DNA of 64,000 bases, taken from Gnetum montanum. Its lineage: Eukaryota > Streptophyta > Gnetopsida > Gnetales > Gnetaceae. The position numbers were made by a program, and so were the translations under genes. Below, one piece after another: positions 10,926-23,059 of the stretch. Below the pieces are notes generated by a model. It made no database searches. It had not been told where the DNA came from and saw only the letters and a program-made list of their open reading frames with translations. The DNA lies in the NCBI GenBank assembly GCA_015680685.1, contig MNCI01007988.1:400201-464200 (forward strand), given 5' to 3'. Position 1 is the first letter of the stretch; each line of letters opens with the position of its first letter.

Positions 10926-11492
10926 ATTTCTGTACCGCCTGAAATCGTCGGTCACCGGCTGGAAAGAAACAGAGACCGTGGGATCGCAATACACGCACAG
11001 AAGACCCTGCCTTCACCTGAGGGCGAGCTGGAATGCACGAAGGCAGAGCACCTTGGATGGTCCGCACGTGGATTAGAAAAGGATTTATCCGCGCGTATGC
11101 TGAAGTGCTATACGCTGGGTTATGCGTAAACAGCGTAAACGGGTGTAAACAAGAGCGTAAACGGTGTAGCAGATATAACAGGGCGTAAACGTAAATGAAC
11201 GTAAACAGAAAACATGCGAGAAATTGATGTAAACTGTAAACAGTGGTATTACAGAGTCAGAATACAGTGCACCGGTCTGATGCAGTTGTGATGGACACAA
11301 GGCGGACGAAAAGCCCCGATGGATGTAGGGATGACTCAGCGGATTTGCACGGCAGGCGGAGCATAGAGACTGTGTGCACAGGGTACAGGGCTTTCCAGTG
11401 TAAGAGGGTTTCAGCTCTGGTGCACAGCGTAAATGTCTCTGGTATGCTCTGGGATTTTTGCCAACCGTCCTGGGTGAAGTGGAAAAGTGGGG

Positions 11493-11500
11493 TTTTTATA
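11493..11500 (-). promoter_or_regulatory. LTR promoter TATA box of element A
   Basis: GGTATAAAAACCCC on the minus strand, downstream of the GCGTATACGC-type cluster. It would drive gag-pol transcription leftward. Confidence 0.55.
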
Positions 11501-11579
11501 CCGGTTGTTACGCTAGACTCGGGTTAGGAGACACGTGGCGCGTTGACCAGGTGCATACAATTTACAAATATACAACATA

Positions 11580-11940
11580 TTACATCTGCTGGGCGTATAC
11601 ACGGGGTGTATACGCTACATCAGGCAGGCGTACACGTTGGGCGCATACGCTGGACGTGCTGGGCATGTGAACTTGGGTGGAGATGCCATGGACGCTGGGC
11701 GTACACGCCGACAATGGCTGGGCATATACGCTGACGGTGGCCGACTTGCTTCAATTCTTGCTCTTCGGTGCTATCTCCATTCTGTCATTGAGACTTCATC
11801 GTCGGGCGTGTGCATCTGTGGTGCCGAGCGTACAGGCGAGGCGTGTACATTGGGCGCATAAGTCGGATGTCTGCTGGGCATATACGCTGGGGATGTTGGG
11901 CATATACGCTGGGCGTATACGTTGGGCATATATGCTGGTA
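11580..11940. repeat. GCGTATACGC-type motif cluster in U3 of the A LTR
   Basis: About a dozen words such as GGCGTATACAC, GCGCATACGCTGG, GGCGTACACG, GGCATATACGCTG and GGCGTATACG, several in the form ...CGCTGGGC. All lie upstream of the LTR TATA box. None is an exact GCGTATACGC, but most differ by one or two bases. Confidence 0.75.
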
Positions 11941-12078
11941 CTGCACTTACAGAAAAGTAAGCCTTTTGATTCCAGAAGTTGCAATGTGCAACGCCAAATG
12001 TAGCTGTGGCCGTTTGTGGGTCCCAGGGACCTGCTTCTTGCTGGGGAAGCACTAAGCTCGAAATTTTGTGGTGTTTCA

Positions 12079-14574
12079 GCTACAAGACATGATGTCTTAC
12101 CATGATGAGGCCTTCCAAGATGGGCAAGAGGAACTGGATTCCCAATCTGAGGGTGGGAGTCAAACTAACCCTACCACCGTTCCTCCCACCCCATCTTTAT
12201 GGACAAACCCGCTCTCTACCACCGCTTCCTTTATGATCACATTCACATCGTCACAACCAGTACTTTTATTGGCAATGGGTATCCATGCCATGCCCTCAAT
12301 GTATCAACACACCTATGCTCCTATCTCATTCTCAGCCACTACCCCTCCACAAACTATTTCCCAATCCATTCCTGCATCGCACCATGCACCGATCACAACT
12401 ACCCTACCCTACATTCATGTCATACCTACACATCATAGTTTCATGCAGTTTCTACATCCATTCCAGTGTCTACACCTATCCCACTATCAACGGCGGGCCC
12501 AATCCTACCCACATGGTGGACCACATTCACTTCTCCTCCCGTTTCGAAACCTTTGCAAATGTTCCGCTACGCTCACCACCAAACATACCAAGTCTTGCAA
12601 ATGATACAACCAAGTGTAGGACTATGGTCTGTCCCATTGGCCACCCAAATGGCCTACCCCATGGCACAACCAGTGGTTGTTGCTCTAACAGCACCACCTA
12701 ATGGGTGGTGAACAGCACAAGCAACACCATTCATAGGGGCCATCCCAATGACACCGCCTATGGGTCACATTGCTACCCTTGGCACGCCACATATGGGAGC
12801 TACCCTAGAAGCAACCCAACCATCAACATCATCCCTAGGTCTTGATCAATAATTCTAGCTTATCTAGACCCTTATAGAGGAAATAAAACACCTCGAGGCT
12901 GCCAGTTCTGACACGGTACAAGTCATGGATTTCTACCATGATGATCCCATCAGCCTGGTAGTCCCTGTGCTAACATTACCCCCTAGGATGCGACTCCCCC
13001 ATTTTACAAAATACAATGGGGAGGGTGATCCAACACCCATCTTGTCACATTCAGATCTGAGTCCGTTCTTCTACAACAATGGCCACACACAATCATCCAT
13101 GTCTTTGCTATGTCTCTAATGGGAAAAGCCCTAGACTGGTACCACGTGCTTCCACACTCCTCCATCTCAATCCTAGAGGAGCTCTTAACCCAGTTTGTAA
13201 TGCACTTCAAGTATAACATAAGATCAAAAGTAATGATGGATAAACTAATGAGCATGAAGAAAGATCCACTAGAACTAGTCCAGAAATTCATACAATGGTG
13301 GAGCACTACCCTTGACGAGATCCACAAGCCCATCATGGAGGCCCATTTGCTGGTCGTCTTTAAGGGTGTAGTGAACAAATTCATTAAGTCTAAACTGTAC
13401 TATCTCAGCCCACGAACTCTTAGTCAAGCTTTCGCCTAAACTAAGAGCACCTTTACGAAGAAGGACAAAGACAAGGGTAAGGCTGCAACAGCCACAGTGG
13501 CCACTATGGCAAATGAAGCCAAGCCCAACAACAAGAATAATAAGAAAGCGGCCACAGTAGCAACTAACCCACGCCCAACCAAGGCAACGCACCCAAAGCA
13601 TCCACACTGCCCAAACCAAACTTTGAGTGTAAAGATTCCTCTAAGTATACCCCACTACCTGTCAAGCCTTTAGAACTTCTCAAGAAATTACTGGTAGTGG
13701 GGTATATCCAACACAAGAGGATGCTAGAAGAGGGAGTCAAAAAACATTAATGGTACTACGAACTCCTTAGGAATCCCTCCTTGGCCATTCCCAATGAGCT
13801 ACTAGTTCATAAGAATTTCAAGCTAGAGTGGTTCTATGACTACCATCAATAGTGTGGTCATGACATGGATTACGACATGGTATTAAAAGACAACATCCAA
13901 AGAATGATTGATCAAGGGAAGCTAGTTCTAGACAAAAGAAACCCACTATGTCCTGAAAATCAATCTCTGGATGTTTATATGGATTCGCTTAATGCCAAAA
14001 AATTTAGTTACATTATTGACACTATCGGCATTGACAGTAATCATAAACCACCCAGCCAGCCATTTGTGGTTCGTGTGCCTCAACGTAGCATACCAGCACC
14101 ACTAGCGGCTAAACAAACTTCGTAGCAACCGTATGTCCTGAGAGTCCCTTCCCAAGCATTTGCCCCTGCACCACCTGTAATCAAAACCACACCACCACCA
14201 CATGTATTAACACCACTAGCAACATTCTTCATCAGGGGGTCAAGCCACTCAACCGTCCTTGCCCTGTACAAGACAACACCATAGCCTTCTCATCCAAAGA
14301 AACGAGAAGAGCATTTGACAGGCAAGGCATCAACAGAATGTACCATCCTAGGTACTTCCAAGTCTACACCCTCAGCCTCTGCATATACATGTTGCCAAAA
14401 GATAATGTTGCCACGCTTGCATGGTCATTGCCACCTCGACCAAAAGGGTCTAACCCCAGACCCGAAATTGTCCCTCCTAAGGAAATTTGTCTCCTGGGAC
14501 GAATGGAAGAGGAGAAAGGTAGTAAACAGGAAGGTGGTCTAGATCTTTTAAGCACTCTTACTCAGGTCAAGTGA
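12079..14574 (+). pseudogene. Element B gag, 5'-truncated
   Basis: It starts in mid-gene right after A's LTR. The first codons (LQDMMSYHDE, then EELDSQSE) correspond to the acidic part of A's gag N-terminal domain (EEEDDFAAQSEQE). The gag core follows at about 13110-13440 with LMGKALDWYHVLP, LLTQFVMHFKYN and PLELVQKFIQWWSTTLDEI, matching A. The nucleocapsid motif at about 13835-13910 is eroded (YDYHQ-CGHDMDYD, cysteines lost), followed by NIQRMIDQGK. Several stops and frame changes occur (frames differ at 12068, 12925 and 13110). Confidence 0.8.
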
Positions 14575-14589
14575 ACTTTGAAGTAGAAA

Positions 14590-15420
14590 AACACAACATT
14601 GAGCTTGTATGACCTAATTATGACTTCTACTGCACACCATGAGGCTCTGGTTCGCATGTTAATGGCAATACTGGTTGACAAGAACATGCTAGTAGAAGAG
14701 AAACCAATTCACTCAGTTATGCTTCCTTTTGTGCCTACAGAACCACAACCATCCCATTTGACTTTCTGTGACAATTCCATTAGGGAAGACCCTGAAAAGG
14801 GTCAGGTGACTACAACACCTCTTTTCATCACAATTTGGGTCAGTTAACATAAGATTGGAAGGGTACATGTTGATGATGGGGCTGCTACTAATGTCATCCC
14901 ATTCCCCATTGTGGATAAGTTGGGTTTGGTATACCAGATCAGACCCATGATAATGTCATTCTTGAAGTCATTCAATGGGGCAAGGGTCATGGTGAAAGGC
15001 ACTATCCACATCGACTTTATTGTAGGGGACCATTTCCTCATTAATGCAACATTTATCATGGTTGAAGAGATGCCTAAGTTTAACTTGATCTTGGGGAGGT
15101 CATGGTTAGAACAACTTAGGGCCATCTCTTCACCCATACATCAAGAGATCCATCTACACTATGCAGGCAAGGAGGTGGTGATACATGGCGACGAGGTAGC
15201 AATGCCAGCGATAAATAATGTAGATATGGAATAGGGTTCGGAGGTCATAACCTCTGAGAATGAGGCACCTATCTCCGTAGATACTAACTATTTAGCGAAA
15301 GAGCTAGCCTAACATGCCAGCTTAGAAAACAAAAATGCATGGGCTGAGTTGCCCTTCCAAGCAGAGGAAAATGATGTAGACAAGTGGCTCAACAAAGTGT
15401 CTTAGCCCTATGTCTCACCA
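14590..15420 (+). pseudogene. Element B protease region
   Basis: Linker MSLYDLIMTSTAHHEALVRML matches A's; then HVDDGAATNVIPFPIVDKLGL (read as HVDDGA and ATNVI), KFNLILGRSWLEQLRA and HQEIHLHY. The catalytic triplet is again DDG. A TAA just before HKIGRVHV (about 14846) and a TAG near 15233 interrupt the frame. The region ends in an acidic segment with WAELPFQAEE, corresponding to A's WAELPFNV. After 15420 the coding signal stops and the boundary repeat begins. Confidence 0.82.
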
Positions 15421-15562
15421 AATCCATGATGAGTTAGGAAGCACTACTTCCTAACCAGTTAACATTCATTGTACATTTCTCTCTTATTTGCTTTGCATCC
15501 ATCCATCTATGTTAGGTACATCAACTTAATTTTTTTAAACCGTTAACATATCTTCTGTTTAG

Positions 15563-15668
15563 CGATGGCCCACAATGACCTAAAACTAGCGATGGCCCGA
15601 AATGGCCTAAAACTAGAAATGGCCTGAAATGGCCTAAAATTACACGCGGCCCTAAATGGCCTAAAACT
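15563..15668. repeat. Boundary repeat between protease and module in B
   Basis: Four to five copies of a unit like GATGGCCCGAAATGGCCTAAAACTAG, spaced about 26 bases. It occupies the same place as 6029-6265 in A. Confidence 0.7.
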
Positions 15669-15820
15669 AAGACACATTAAGAAAATAAAAATGAATAATA
15701 TAGATAACATGCAAGCTAGAATAGCACCAAACTTGTCATAATTCATTTTTCAAACAATGGTTCCACTTAACCAATGTTTGCAATAGTTTTGCAAAAATAC
15801 AAAAATGAAAGCCCTTGCTG

Positions 15821-18800
15821 TCATACGTCATCTTCCCCTACACTACCTTCCTCTACATTATCATTTCCTTCCTTAGAGGGCCTTGCTTCTTCATCTGGAA
15901 TCTGCATCATAAAAAAATGAAGTAGTCAGCTAAAGTTACACATAAAATCTAGAACAAAACCTAAATTGTTGCATCATAGAAAGTGACTAACCTAAGATGG
16001 CCCTACGTCTGTCTTAGGGGGTATGCTATCCAATTCAATCCCGAGGTGTTACTAGACCTCCTCCTCTGTAATATCTACACAGTGTCTTTCGCACAACTCA
16101 GCGTTTGTAGAAACTTTCTCCTTTTCGATGACCATCCATCTCGGTGGTCCTAGAGAAAAGGAGGTAGTGGCGGTCTCACCTATGGGAAGATTCACTTCCC
16201 ACTCAGGGGATTTACTGACCATCACTTGTTACATGAACTTGTTGTAGGAATCAAAAATACCAATGGCATCCAAGAATGCTTCATGGGTATACAACTTCTT
16301 TGAAGCATCCCAGTATTATTTGCAGTAGGTGGAACATTCTAGTTTATACATATGCTTGTGGTTTTTCTGGGATTGCCCCCACTTGTAAACTCTTGAACTA
16401 TAATATTTCCAATCTTGGTTCTTCTAAGCCAACAAGTCCATCTCCATTCACTGTTTAGTTATCTCCTGGGTGGCCTTGTTGTTGCACCACACAGCCATCC
16501 AATATCTTGCATAATCTATGACAGTTGTGCACCAACTACCATCATTGGTATCACAGGCTAGGAGGAACTCATTCCTAGAACAGAGGTCTCCTACCTCAGC
16601 AGTCAGGTTAGCCTTCTCTTTCTCAAGACTTTGGACCTATTCCACAAGTCTTCATTCACACGCTTATACTCCCACAAGGAGCGTGTCGAGTGTAACGCAC
16701 ATTCACTGGCCTCGTCGTATATGCGACGAGGCATCTTGATTACTTTAGTTGGGGATGTAGGCACGGTGCCGACCTTCACTACTTGTTTCAAATCCCACTT
16801 GAGGCAAAAGGCTATTATCACAAATAAAAATGCATTAGTCATAGTATCATAGCAACATTCAACAATTCAAAAGTCTAGTGTAGCAATTTGAAGAGTCTAG
16901 CGTAGCTACTTCACTTACCCACTTTCAGATCAACCTGCTTGAGATGGACGATCATGTTGTCAACAATCCCTTGCATGAATAAAAACTTGGTGGGGCCTCC
17001 TTCTCTCTTGACTGGGACCCTGCATTTTTATTAGCCGCCTCCATTTTGGGGGCCAACATCTCTTCATCACCTTCTTCTTCTTCTCCTTCATCCTTTGATA
17101 GCAAAGAAATTTTGCATTAGGCTATAGCATGTTAACTTAAAATCTATGCTATGCTACCTAGCATAGCAAGCATTAATCAAATAAGTGAAGAAACAAGTAA
17201 AATGACAAAAGAATTTATTGATGAGAGGTTGTATTCTACATAACTTAACCCGCAATCTCTACCCCCCTTATTTGTCTGTATGAGGAGGCTCCTCAACTGG
17301 ACGAGACCTGTTACGCTGCAACTTAGTGACCACCATCTCTACGATGAGACATTTCCCCTATGATACGCTACTTGTAGTAGCAAGAGGCGTCTTTCCTACA
17401 CTGTCCTAGCTATGGAAGTTATAGGTCACACGATCCTTAGTCGTCATGGAAAATGACTCCCTAATGGCTTTTGGGGGATCCTGGGCTCAGGGGGTCCTAA
17501 AGACTTGGCATATCCATGGTTTGGAAATATAGTTATGATCTTGCATAACCCAGACTCCATTCTCAAGGACCACCAATAATTCCATGAAGCCTTGTAAGTA
17601 GGCTACATAAAAGGCATGATGCACGTTGAAACAAGACTCAAGCTTCATATGAAGCTTGACCATTTTAGCTTGCAGACCTTTGCAAAGATGCCTGGCCTAG
17701 TTGTAATGGGCCCTCTCTTCCATGACCTCTCTCATCACCCAAGCTTTCTCAATCATAATTATCTTCCCTTGGGAAAGTAGCTTGGGAAAAACACAGGCAC
17801 AGAAGATGGGGTAAATGTTTTTGACCACTTTTGGCTTGCTTGTTTCCATAAGGATCCCCTTTCATCCTTTTGCTACCCCTAGCCACTCCTCAATGTCCCC
17901 CTGATGATTCACCTCCTTTTTGTTCTTTACACCCATGGGGAGACCATTAGTAGGGACACCAAAGAGGTCCAAGAAAAGTTGGTCATTGATCTCAAGGATC
18001 ACCTGCACACCATACACACATGTATAGAATCGGTCTCCCTTTTTAGAAAAGGAGTTGACTAGGGCTAGCATCTCAGTAGCCAGGACACTTGGGTTCATGG
18101 CCAAGAACATGTCCATGAGCCTAGCATCCCATAGCTAGTTGGTGAGTGATTCAGAGGCCCCACTGTAAAGCCATCGTTGGGTCTCATCTACCTCACTGTA
18201 CTTGAAATAGATCTTGGCCTCATGATGACTAGAGGTGATCACCATCACCTCCTAGGATTTCTTCTCCACTATAGTAGTTTTCACAAAGGCAAAAAAGCAA
18301 AAAAATAAAAAATCAGGCAAAGAAGAAATACCAGAAATAGTAGGAAAATAGAAACAACACTCAAACATGCATATGACTCACAATTTAGCGTACCATTTTT
18401 AAATGGTGATGGAAATGGGGGAAGATCCACCAATACATCTTCCATGGTGATCGGCTTAAAGGATGTTCAATCCCCATCCAAACAACCAAGCTCCTTGCAC
18501 CTATTGTAGAACTGGGAGTACTAGGTTGGGTAGGTTTTGTACTCTCCCCCGCATTGACCTATCATGCCTACGTGCATATTTTCAATGGAGGAAAACTCCC
18601 ACAGTGCCATCTGTACCAAGGCCAATGCATCCGTATCACCATGAAGCCCATTCTTGTTGATAAAAAACCTATTAACAAAAATACATTGTTAACATTTGGC
18701 TAGCGTAGCATGCATCACATGGTGTAGCAGAATATGTTTACAGAACTCACCCGCTAGCACAGTAAATGGTTCCTGGTGGGTTTTGAAAGTAGGTTCCCAT

Positions 18801-19916
18801 GTGGCGAGCGATGAACAACATATTTTACTGATGTTAGCAATTATATTTGGGCATTTCCTACATCCAAGCCAAACGCTTCACGCTTTTTGGGTCCTGACTG
18901 TATCCTTCTCCTTGCCCGCTTCTAATTGCTCCATTGGTCAAAAATCTTAGAATACCCCAGTTTTCCCAAGAAAGTAGGGTTTTTGTTATTATGACTACTA
19001 CCTCCTCCAACAAGTGTGACCAAAAAATCACACTAAAGTACTGGAGGAGAAATTGCGAGAAGTCCCATGCATCTTCCTGAACCAGATCGCCTGCTGCCCC
19101 ACACATGCATGGGGTAGAGGAACGTTGGCCACTGGTTCATTTAGGCAGCACAGGAACCCTATGATTTCTAGGAAAATTAAGATTGGCCTTAGCATCACCC
19201 TACATAACACAACGGCAAACATTAACATCATGTTCAAGTCGAGTTCAGATATAGCATAGTAGGATTGACAGTTACCAAATAGTATAGCATAATTCTTCCT
19301 TTGTGTGTAGCGTAGCAAAACCACGAAGACAATAGCGTAGTAGAACTAGCATAGCATAGCGAAAAAAATTAAATTTGCACTTTAAACTAGAAAGAATCTA
19401 ATATGCTGCACCCGTCCCACAGATCTTTCTGCCTGACAAAACGATTTGCAATAAGTCATGATAGACACATGTTACGTTGTCAAATCACAAGCATGGCCAA
19501 ACCCTCATGAGGGTCGTACGCTATGCTATTTGCATGCTAGGTTGCCCGAATCACCTAAATCTCTATGGAAAAGTAGCCACAACAATGACATTCTTGGCAA
19601 CACTGCATGCAACCTTAGCGTAGCATCCGTACATCGTCACTGCCAAATCAGCAATAGGGGCAGTGTGGTGGCCAAAACAACAATGGAAATGATGATAGAA
19701 AATGCATGTTGGAAAACAAAAATCATAGAAATGAAAAAATAGAGAGTAGAAATAGTACTAGCAGCATAGAAAAGGGAGTAGCGTAGCAACTTACCAGGCC
19801 AACGAAGTTTCCTCCCATACTGTAACGCATGCCTGCAATAGATGCCCCAGGGTATCCTTCAACTCATTTACCTTGGCAAGCACTAGGTGTTTGCATTCTC
19901 TCTTGGGTGCCATCAT
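15821..19916 (-). pseudogene. Antisense accessory gene of element B (decayed)
   Basis: Homologue of the gene at 1355-5746. Exons read on the minus strand: 19795-19916, 18751-19200 (450 nt, same as A), 18394-18668, about 17263-18268, 16919-17092, 15992-16811, 15821-15901, ending TGA. Start: ATGATG at 19916. Shared blocks with A include FQNPP just before the exon 2 donor, KYSEVDETQRWL (A: KFGGVDKAQKWL), MPRRIYDEA (A: VPRPVYDGV), SLWEYKR (A: SLWTCRR), NQDWK and KWGQ then KNHKH. No counterpart of A's exon 5 was seen. Exon 16919-17092 is very acidic; the last exon is acidic like A's. In-frame stops and a frameshift near 19075 show it is dead. Role unknown; homology to A is clear. Confidence 0.72.
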
Positions 19917-20150
19917 CTCGGTTACAGATTCTTTTTTGGTCGCTACACTTAATCACCTTTCTCCTAATTAGCACAATCGCTCTATGCTCTAAATGTGAGA
20001 TCTTTGCTATTAAGGTGAAAATGACGAGTTTACCGAGGGTAAACCCCTATTTATAGCCGATATAGTGAAAAGAAACGTGTCATTTTCTTTTCTTGATTAA
20101 TGTGGGATGTTCTGTACAATGTAACAGTCTCCCATAGCATAGTAGCACTT
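16860..20150. repeat. TAGCGTAGCA / TAGCATAGC motifs scattered through the B module
   Basis: Words built on GTAGC/GCTAC and AGCAT/ATGCT: GTCTAGCGTAGCTAC near 16896, CTATGCTATGCTACC near 17150, GCTAGCGTAGCATGC near 18698, then a run in intron 1 (19201-19794): ATAGCATAG, TAGTATAGCATA, TAGCGTAGCA, AACTAGCATAGCATAGCG, TAGCGTAGCAAC. One more, CATAGCATAGTAGC, lies upstream of the TATA box near 20133. They fall in introns and promoter rather than exons, and the same words form large palindromes in the B LTR. Confidence 0.75.
20048..20055 (-). promoter_or_regulatory. TATA box of the antisense gene of B
   Basis: Minus-strand CTATAAATAGGGGTTTACC. The stretch TATAAATAGGGGTTTACCC is also found at the corresponding place in C, followed in both by CATTTTCACC. 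It lies about 130 bases before the ATG at 19916. Confidence 0.75.
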
Positions 20151-20184
20151 TGCATTATGGCAAGTGGGCCTGATCAAAAACTTC

Positions 20185-20530
20185 GACCCACCTTAAACTA
20201 GCCATTGGCCTTCACAAGAATAACAAGTTAGCGGTCCGCAAAGACCCTAAACTAGCAATTATGACCCACAACTTAATCTCATTAGCATCCGCAAAGACCT
20301 TAAACTAGCAATTCTAATACATAGCTTTGATCTCATTAGCAGTCTGCAAATACCTTAAACTAATACCTCATAGTTTTGATAGAATAGCTTGCTAGTGGTC
20401 CGCAAAGACCTCAAACTAGCAATTTTGATCCATAGCTGCAATCTAGTTAGTGGCCTGCAAAGACCTTAAACTAGCGATTGTCCACTTTTGCATCGAGGCA
20501 GTCTGCTATGACCTTAAACTAGCAAATCGT
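20185..20530. repeat. Boundary repeat between module and RT in B
   Basis: Five to six copies of TCCGCAAAGACCTTAAACTA followed by GCAATT, at about 50-70 base spacing, degenerate between copies. Same place as 774-893 in A. Confidence 0.75.
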
Positions 20531-20659
20531 AAACTTTATATCATAATTTATAATTATTTGAACTGTTTGCATCTCATTGCTGCTTTACAAATGTTTACTA
20601 TGCATCATCACTACAAACAGATATCCCTTGACTAGGCATTTATCTCATTGTGGAAGGTT

Positions 20660-21890
20660 AAGCAAGAATGGAAATGCACCATGATCTTTCTTCACCTCTA
20701 GCCTTGACAAGTCCACATAGCAAGCTTGCAAGACAACTGAACCCATAGTCAATAGACTGGGGATCATCCATAGATAGCACTATAGAATCCTTATAAACAT
20801 CTCCAAACTGGCTTGGACATCTAGTCCAAACCTTAGATTTAGAGGCTAGGGATGTAACTGAGGACCCTCTCATTGAAACACTTGTGACCACATCCAGGGG
20901 GGAAATAAAAACATTAAAACTTAGCTCTCTCTTAGATTCGCAAACACACATAGATGTATCCAAAATACTGCAAGACAAAATTGAAGTCTTCACATGGTCT
21001 TACAATGACATGCCAGGTTTAGATCCAAGGCTCATACAACACAACATTGTCTTAGACCTGCACATGAAAGCAGTTAAGTAGAAGGCTCGCAAGGTTAAAC
21101 TAGAGATCACACTAGCCATATGAGATGAAATCATCAATCTGTATCAGGTTGGTTTCATCCAGGTAGTTGATTACTCAGAGTGGGTGTCAAACATCATTGT
21201 GGTTTCTAAGAAAATGGGAGAAATACGAATCTGTATAGACTTCTGGGATTTGAAGAAAGCAATGATTAAAGATGACTTCCCACTACCAAGTATCGATCAA
21301 CTCATCAATAGTATGACTGGTCACGCTCTGTTATCCTTCATGGACTATTTCTTCGATGACAACCAAATTCACATCAACCTAGAACATCAGCTGACAACAA
21401 GCTTCATGATCCCATGGGGTACCTTTTGTTATACTATGATGCCCTTTGTGCTCAAGAACGTCGGAGCAACCTACTAGAGAGCCATGACATACATCTTTAG
21501 CAACTACATCCTAGAAACACTGAATGACTACATGGATGACATAGTGGTCAAATCTAAAGAGGCTGCTAATCATCCCAACGATCTAGGTGTAGTACTCAAG
21601 CATTGTCAGATGCATGATTTACGCCTTAACCCAAAAAAGTGTGTCTTCAGGGTGAGAACCGAATGCATGTTAGGTTTTGTAGTATCAAAGGTTGGAATAC
21701 AAGTGGACCCTAACAAATTTAAGGCAATCATTAATATAGCACCTCCTACAAACCTTAAAGAATTGTGTGGGTTACAAGGTAGGGTATAGTTCATCAAAAG
21801 GTTTATAGCAAAGTTGACTGACAAGTTACACACCATGCAACATCTACTAAAGAAAGGGGTAACTTTGAATGGATGACACAATGCCAATAG
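20660..21890 (+). pseudogene. Element B reverse transcriptase
   Basis: Plus-strand frame with the linker EDPLIET, then FTWSYNDMPGLDPRLIQHNI, DYSEWVSNIIVVSKK, IDFWDLKKA, DDFPLPSIDQL and the catalytic box NDYMDDIVVKSK (YMDD retained, near 21530). After it come HDLRLNPKKCVF and GFVVSKVGIQVDPNK, the form seen in Tat elements. Stops: TAG at about 21079 and 21475, TAG near 21787; a frameshift near 21860. All major blocks are in one frame, so damage is mostly nonsense changes. Confidence 0.88.
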
Positions 21891-22810
21891 GCCTTTGATG
21901 ATTTGAAGAAAGAGCTTTTACACCTCCCAACTATCTACCCACCATAGAGGGTTCTACATCTACCTTGCCACCTCGGACATGTCTATCACAGCATTGTTAT
22001 GTCAGAGATAAGATGATGACTTTGAAATTCTAGTGTATTACTTAAGTAATGCATTGATAGCATATGAGACAAGATACAATGAGGTGGAGAGAAACTGCCT
22101 TGCCCTAGTGTTTGCATTAAAGGAGTGGAGGCACCACCTATTCCATAGCAAGATTAACATAATTTGCAAAAGCAATATACTCTAGGCTATCAAAAAAAAT
22201 ATGTATGAAAGTAGTAGGATAGCCCGATGGAAAGCTATAATAATAGAATTTGATTTGCATTATGTGAGCTAATCATTGATGAAGGGTCAAGCTATAGCAA
22301 TGCAACTCATGACCTCACCCATCGATGATCAGGCAATCATAGATCCTAAATTCCCTGATAAGCATGTTAGCACTATCAACACCATCCCACCACATCTTGA
22401 ACCTACTTTACATTTTGACGGTGCCTTGACCACGCAAGGAGGTAGTGTAGCTACCATCATTACATTCCCCTCTGGGGAAATACAATCTTTTTCTTATCAT
22501 TTTACATTCCTTTGTACAAACAACATGGTAGAGTATGAAGGGTTACTTAAGGGCCTCTTAGCAGCCTAAGCATTAAGCATTCAACACCTAGCAATTCGCG
22601 TGGATTCACAACTCGTTGTGAATCAAATCACTAAGGTCTATGCCTGCAAGGCTACTCACCTACAACCCTATTGCTACCTAGCGAAAAGATTGCTCAAATA
22701 GTTTGTAAAGATGGATGTTCAACATGTGTTGTGTAATGAAAACACCGTAGCAGATGCCCTGGCCACCCTAGCATTGAATGTGCCACCACACCTGTTCACA
22801 AGTTTTCTAG
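21890..22810 (+). pseudogene. Element B dual RNase H
   Basis: First domain (about 21960-22270): YLATSDMSITALL, LSNALIAYETRYNEVERNCLALVFALKEWRHHL, the usual Ty3/gypsy RNase H. Second domain (about 22400-22790): LHFDGALTTQGG, CTNNMVEYEGLLKGLLAA, IRVDSQLVVNQI, then CNENTVADALATLA. The FDGA, E, DS and ADALA landmarks are those of the additional plant/archaeal-type RNase H of Tat elements. Both contain stops. Confidence 0.85.
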
Positions 22811-23059
22811 CTTCGATTACCGAGTGTATGGAGCCTATCACTCAAGTCGTACAAGTATCCTCTATAAGCACTACGGATACCCAAGAGGGGTACACCAACA
22901 TTAAAACCTATCTACAACATGGAAAACCCCCATGCGGATTGACATCTGCCCAAAGAGATGTGATCCGCAAGCATGCTCAACAATATGTTCTCATGGGAGA
23001 GAACACCTTGTGCAAACACTCCTTTTATGGGATATTGCTGGAATGTGTAAATGAGGAGC

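Larger units (their letters stand above)
1..12078 (-). mobile_element. Element A: Ty3/gypsy (Tat-like) retrotransposon, partial
   Basis: Read on the minus strand the order is 5' LTR (10931-12078), primer-binding site, gag, protease, an oppositely oriented gene module, then the start of RT, which runs off the window edge at base 1. RNase H, integrase and 3' LTR must lie to the left. The outer LTR end begins TGAAACACC, as do the LTRs of B and C, and abuts B's gag reading frame at 12079, so A appears to have inserted into B's gag. The left target duplication is outside the window. The Tat-like assignment comes from the gag knuckle form, the RT motifs and the relatives B and C, which have two RNase H domains. 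Confidence 0.8.
10931..12078 (-). mobile_element. 5' LTR of element A
   Basis: Minus-strand LTR beginning TGAAACACCAC at 12078 and ending GGCGGTACA at 10931, about 1,148 bp. The first 50 bases resemble the B LTR start (TGAAACACCC, then AAATTTC and CTTGCTTC). A TATA box TATAAAAA lies at 11493-11500 (minus), so U3 is about 578 bp and holds the motif cluster at 11580-11940. R-U5 (below about 11470) holds another set at 11090-11240. No second copy is in the window, so the ends rest on homology and on the adjoining primer site. Confidence 0.7.

Noticed and set aside
10291-12055. Many open frames on both strands in the GCGTAAAC/GCGTATACGC regions
   Set aside because: Repeats lacking frequent stops create them; the peptides are repetitive Tyr/Cys/Leu strings with no domain.
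12060-12078. GGTGTTTCA at 12070 as the end of B's own 5' LTR
   Set aside because: Only nine bases match B's LTR end, whereas the reverse complement extends the match to the LTR start over about 50 bases, so it is A's LTR start on the minus strand.
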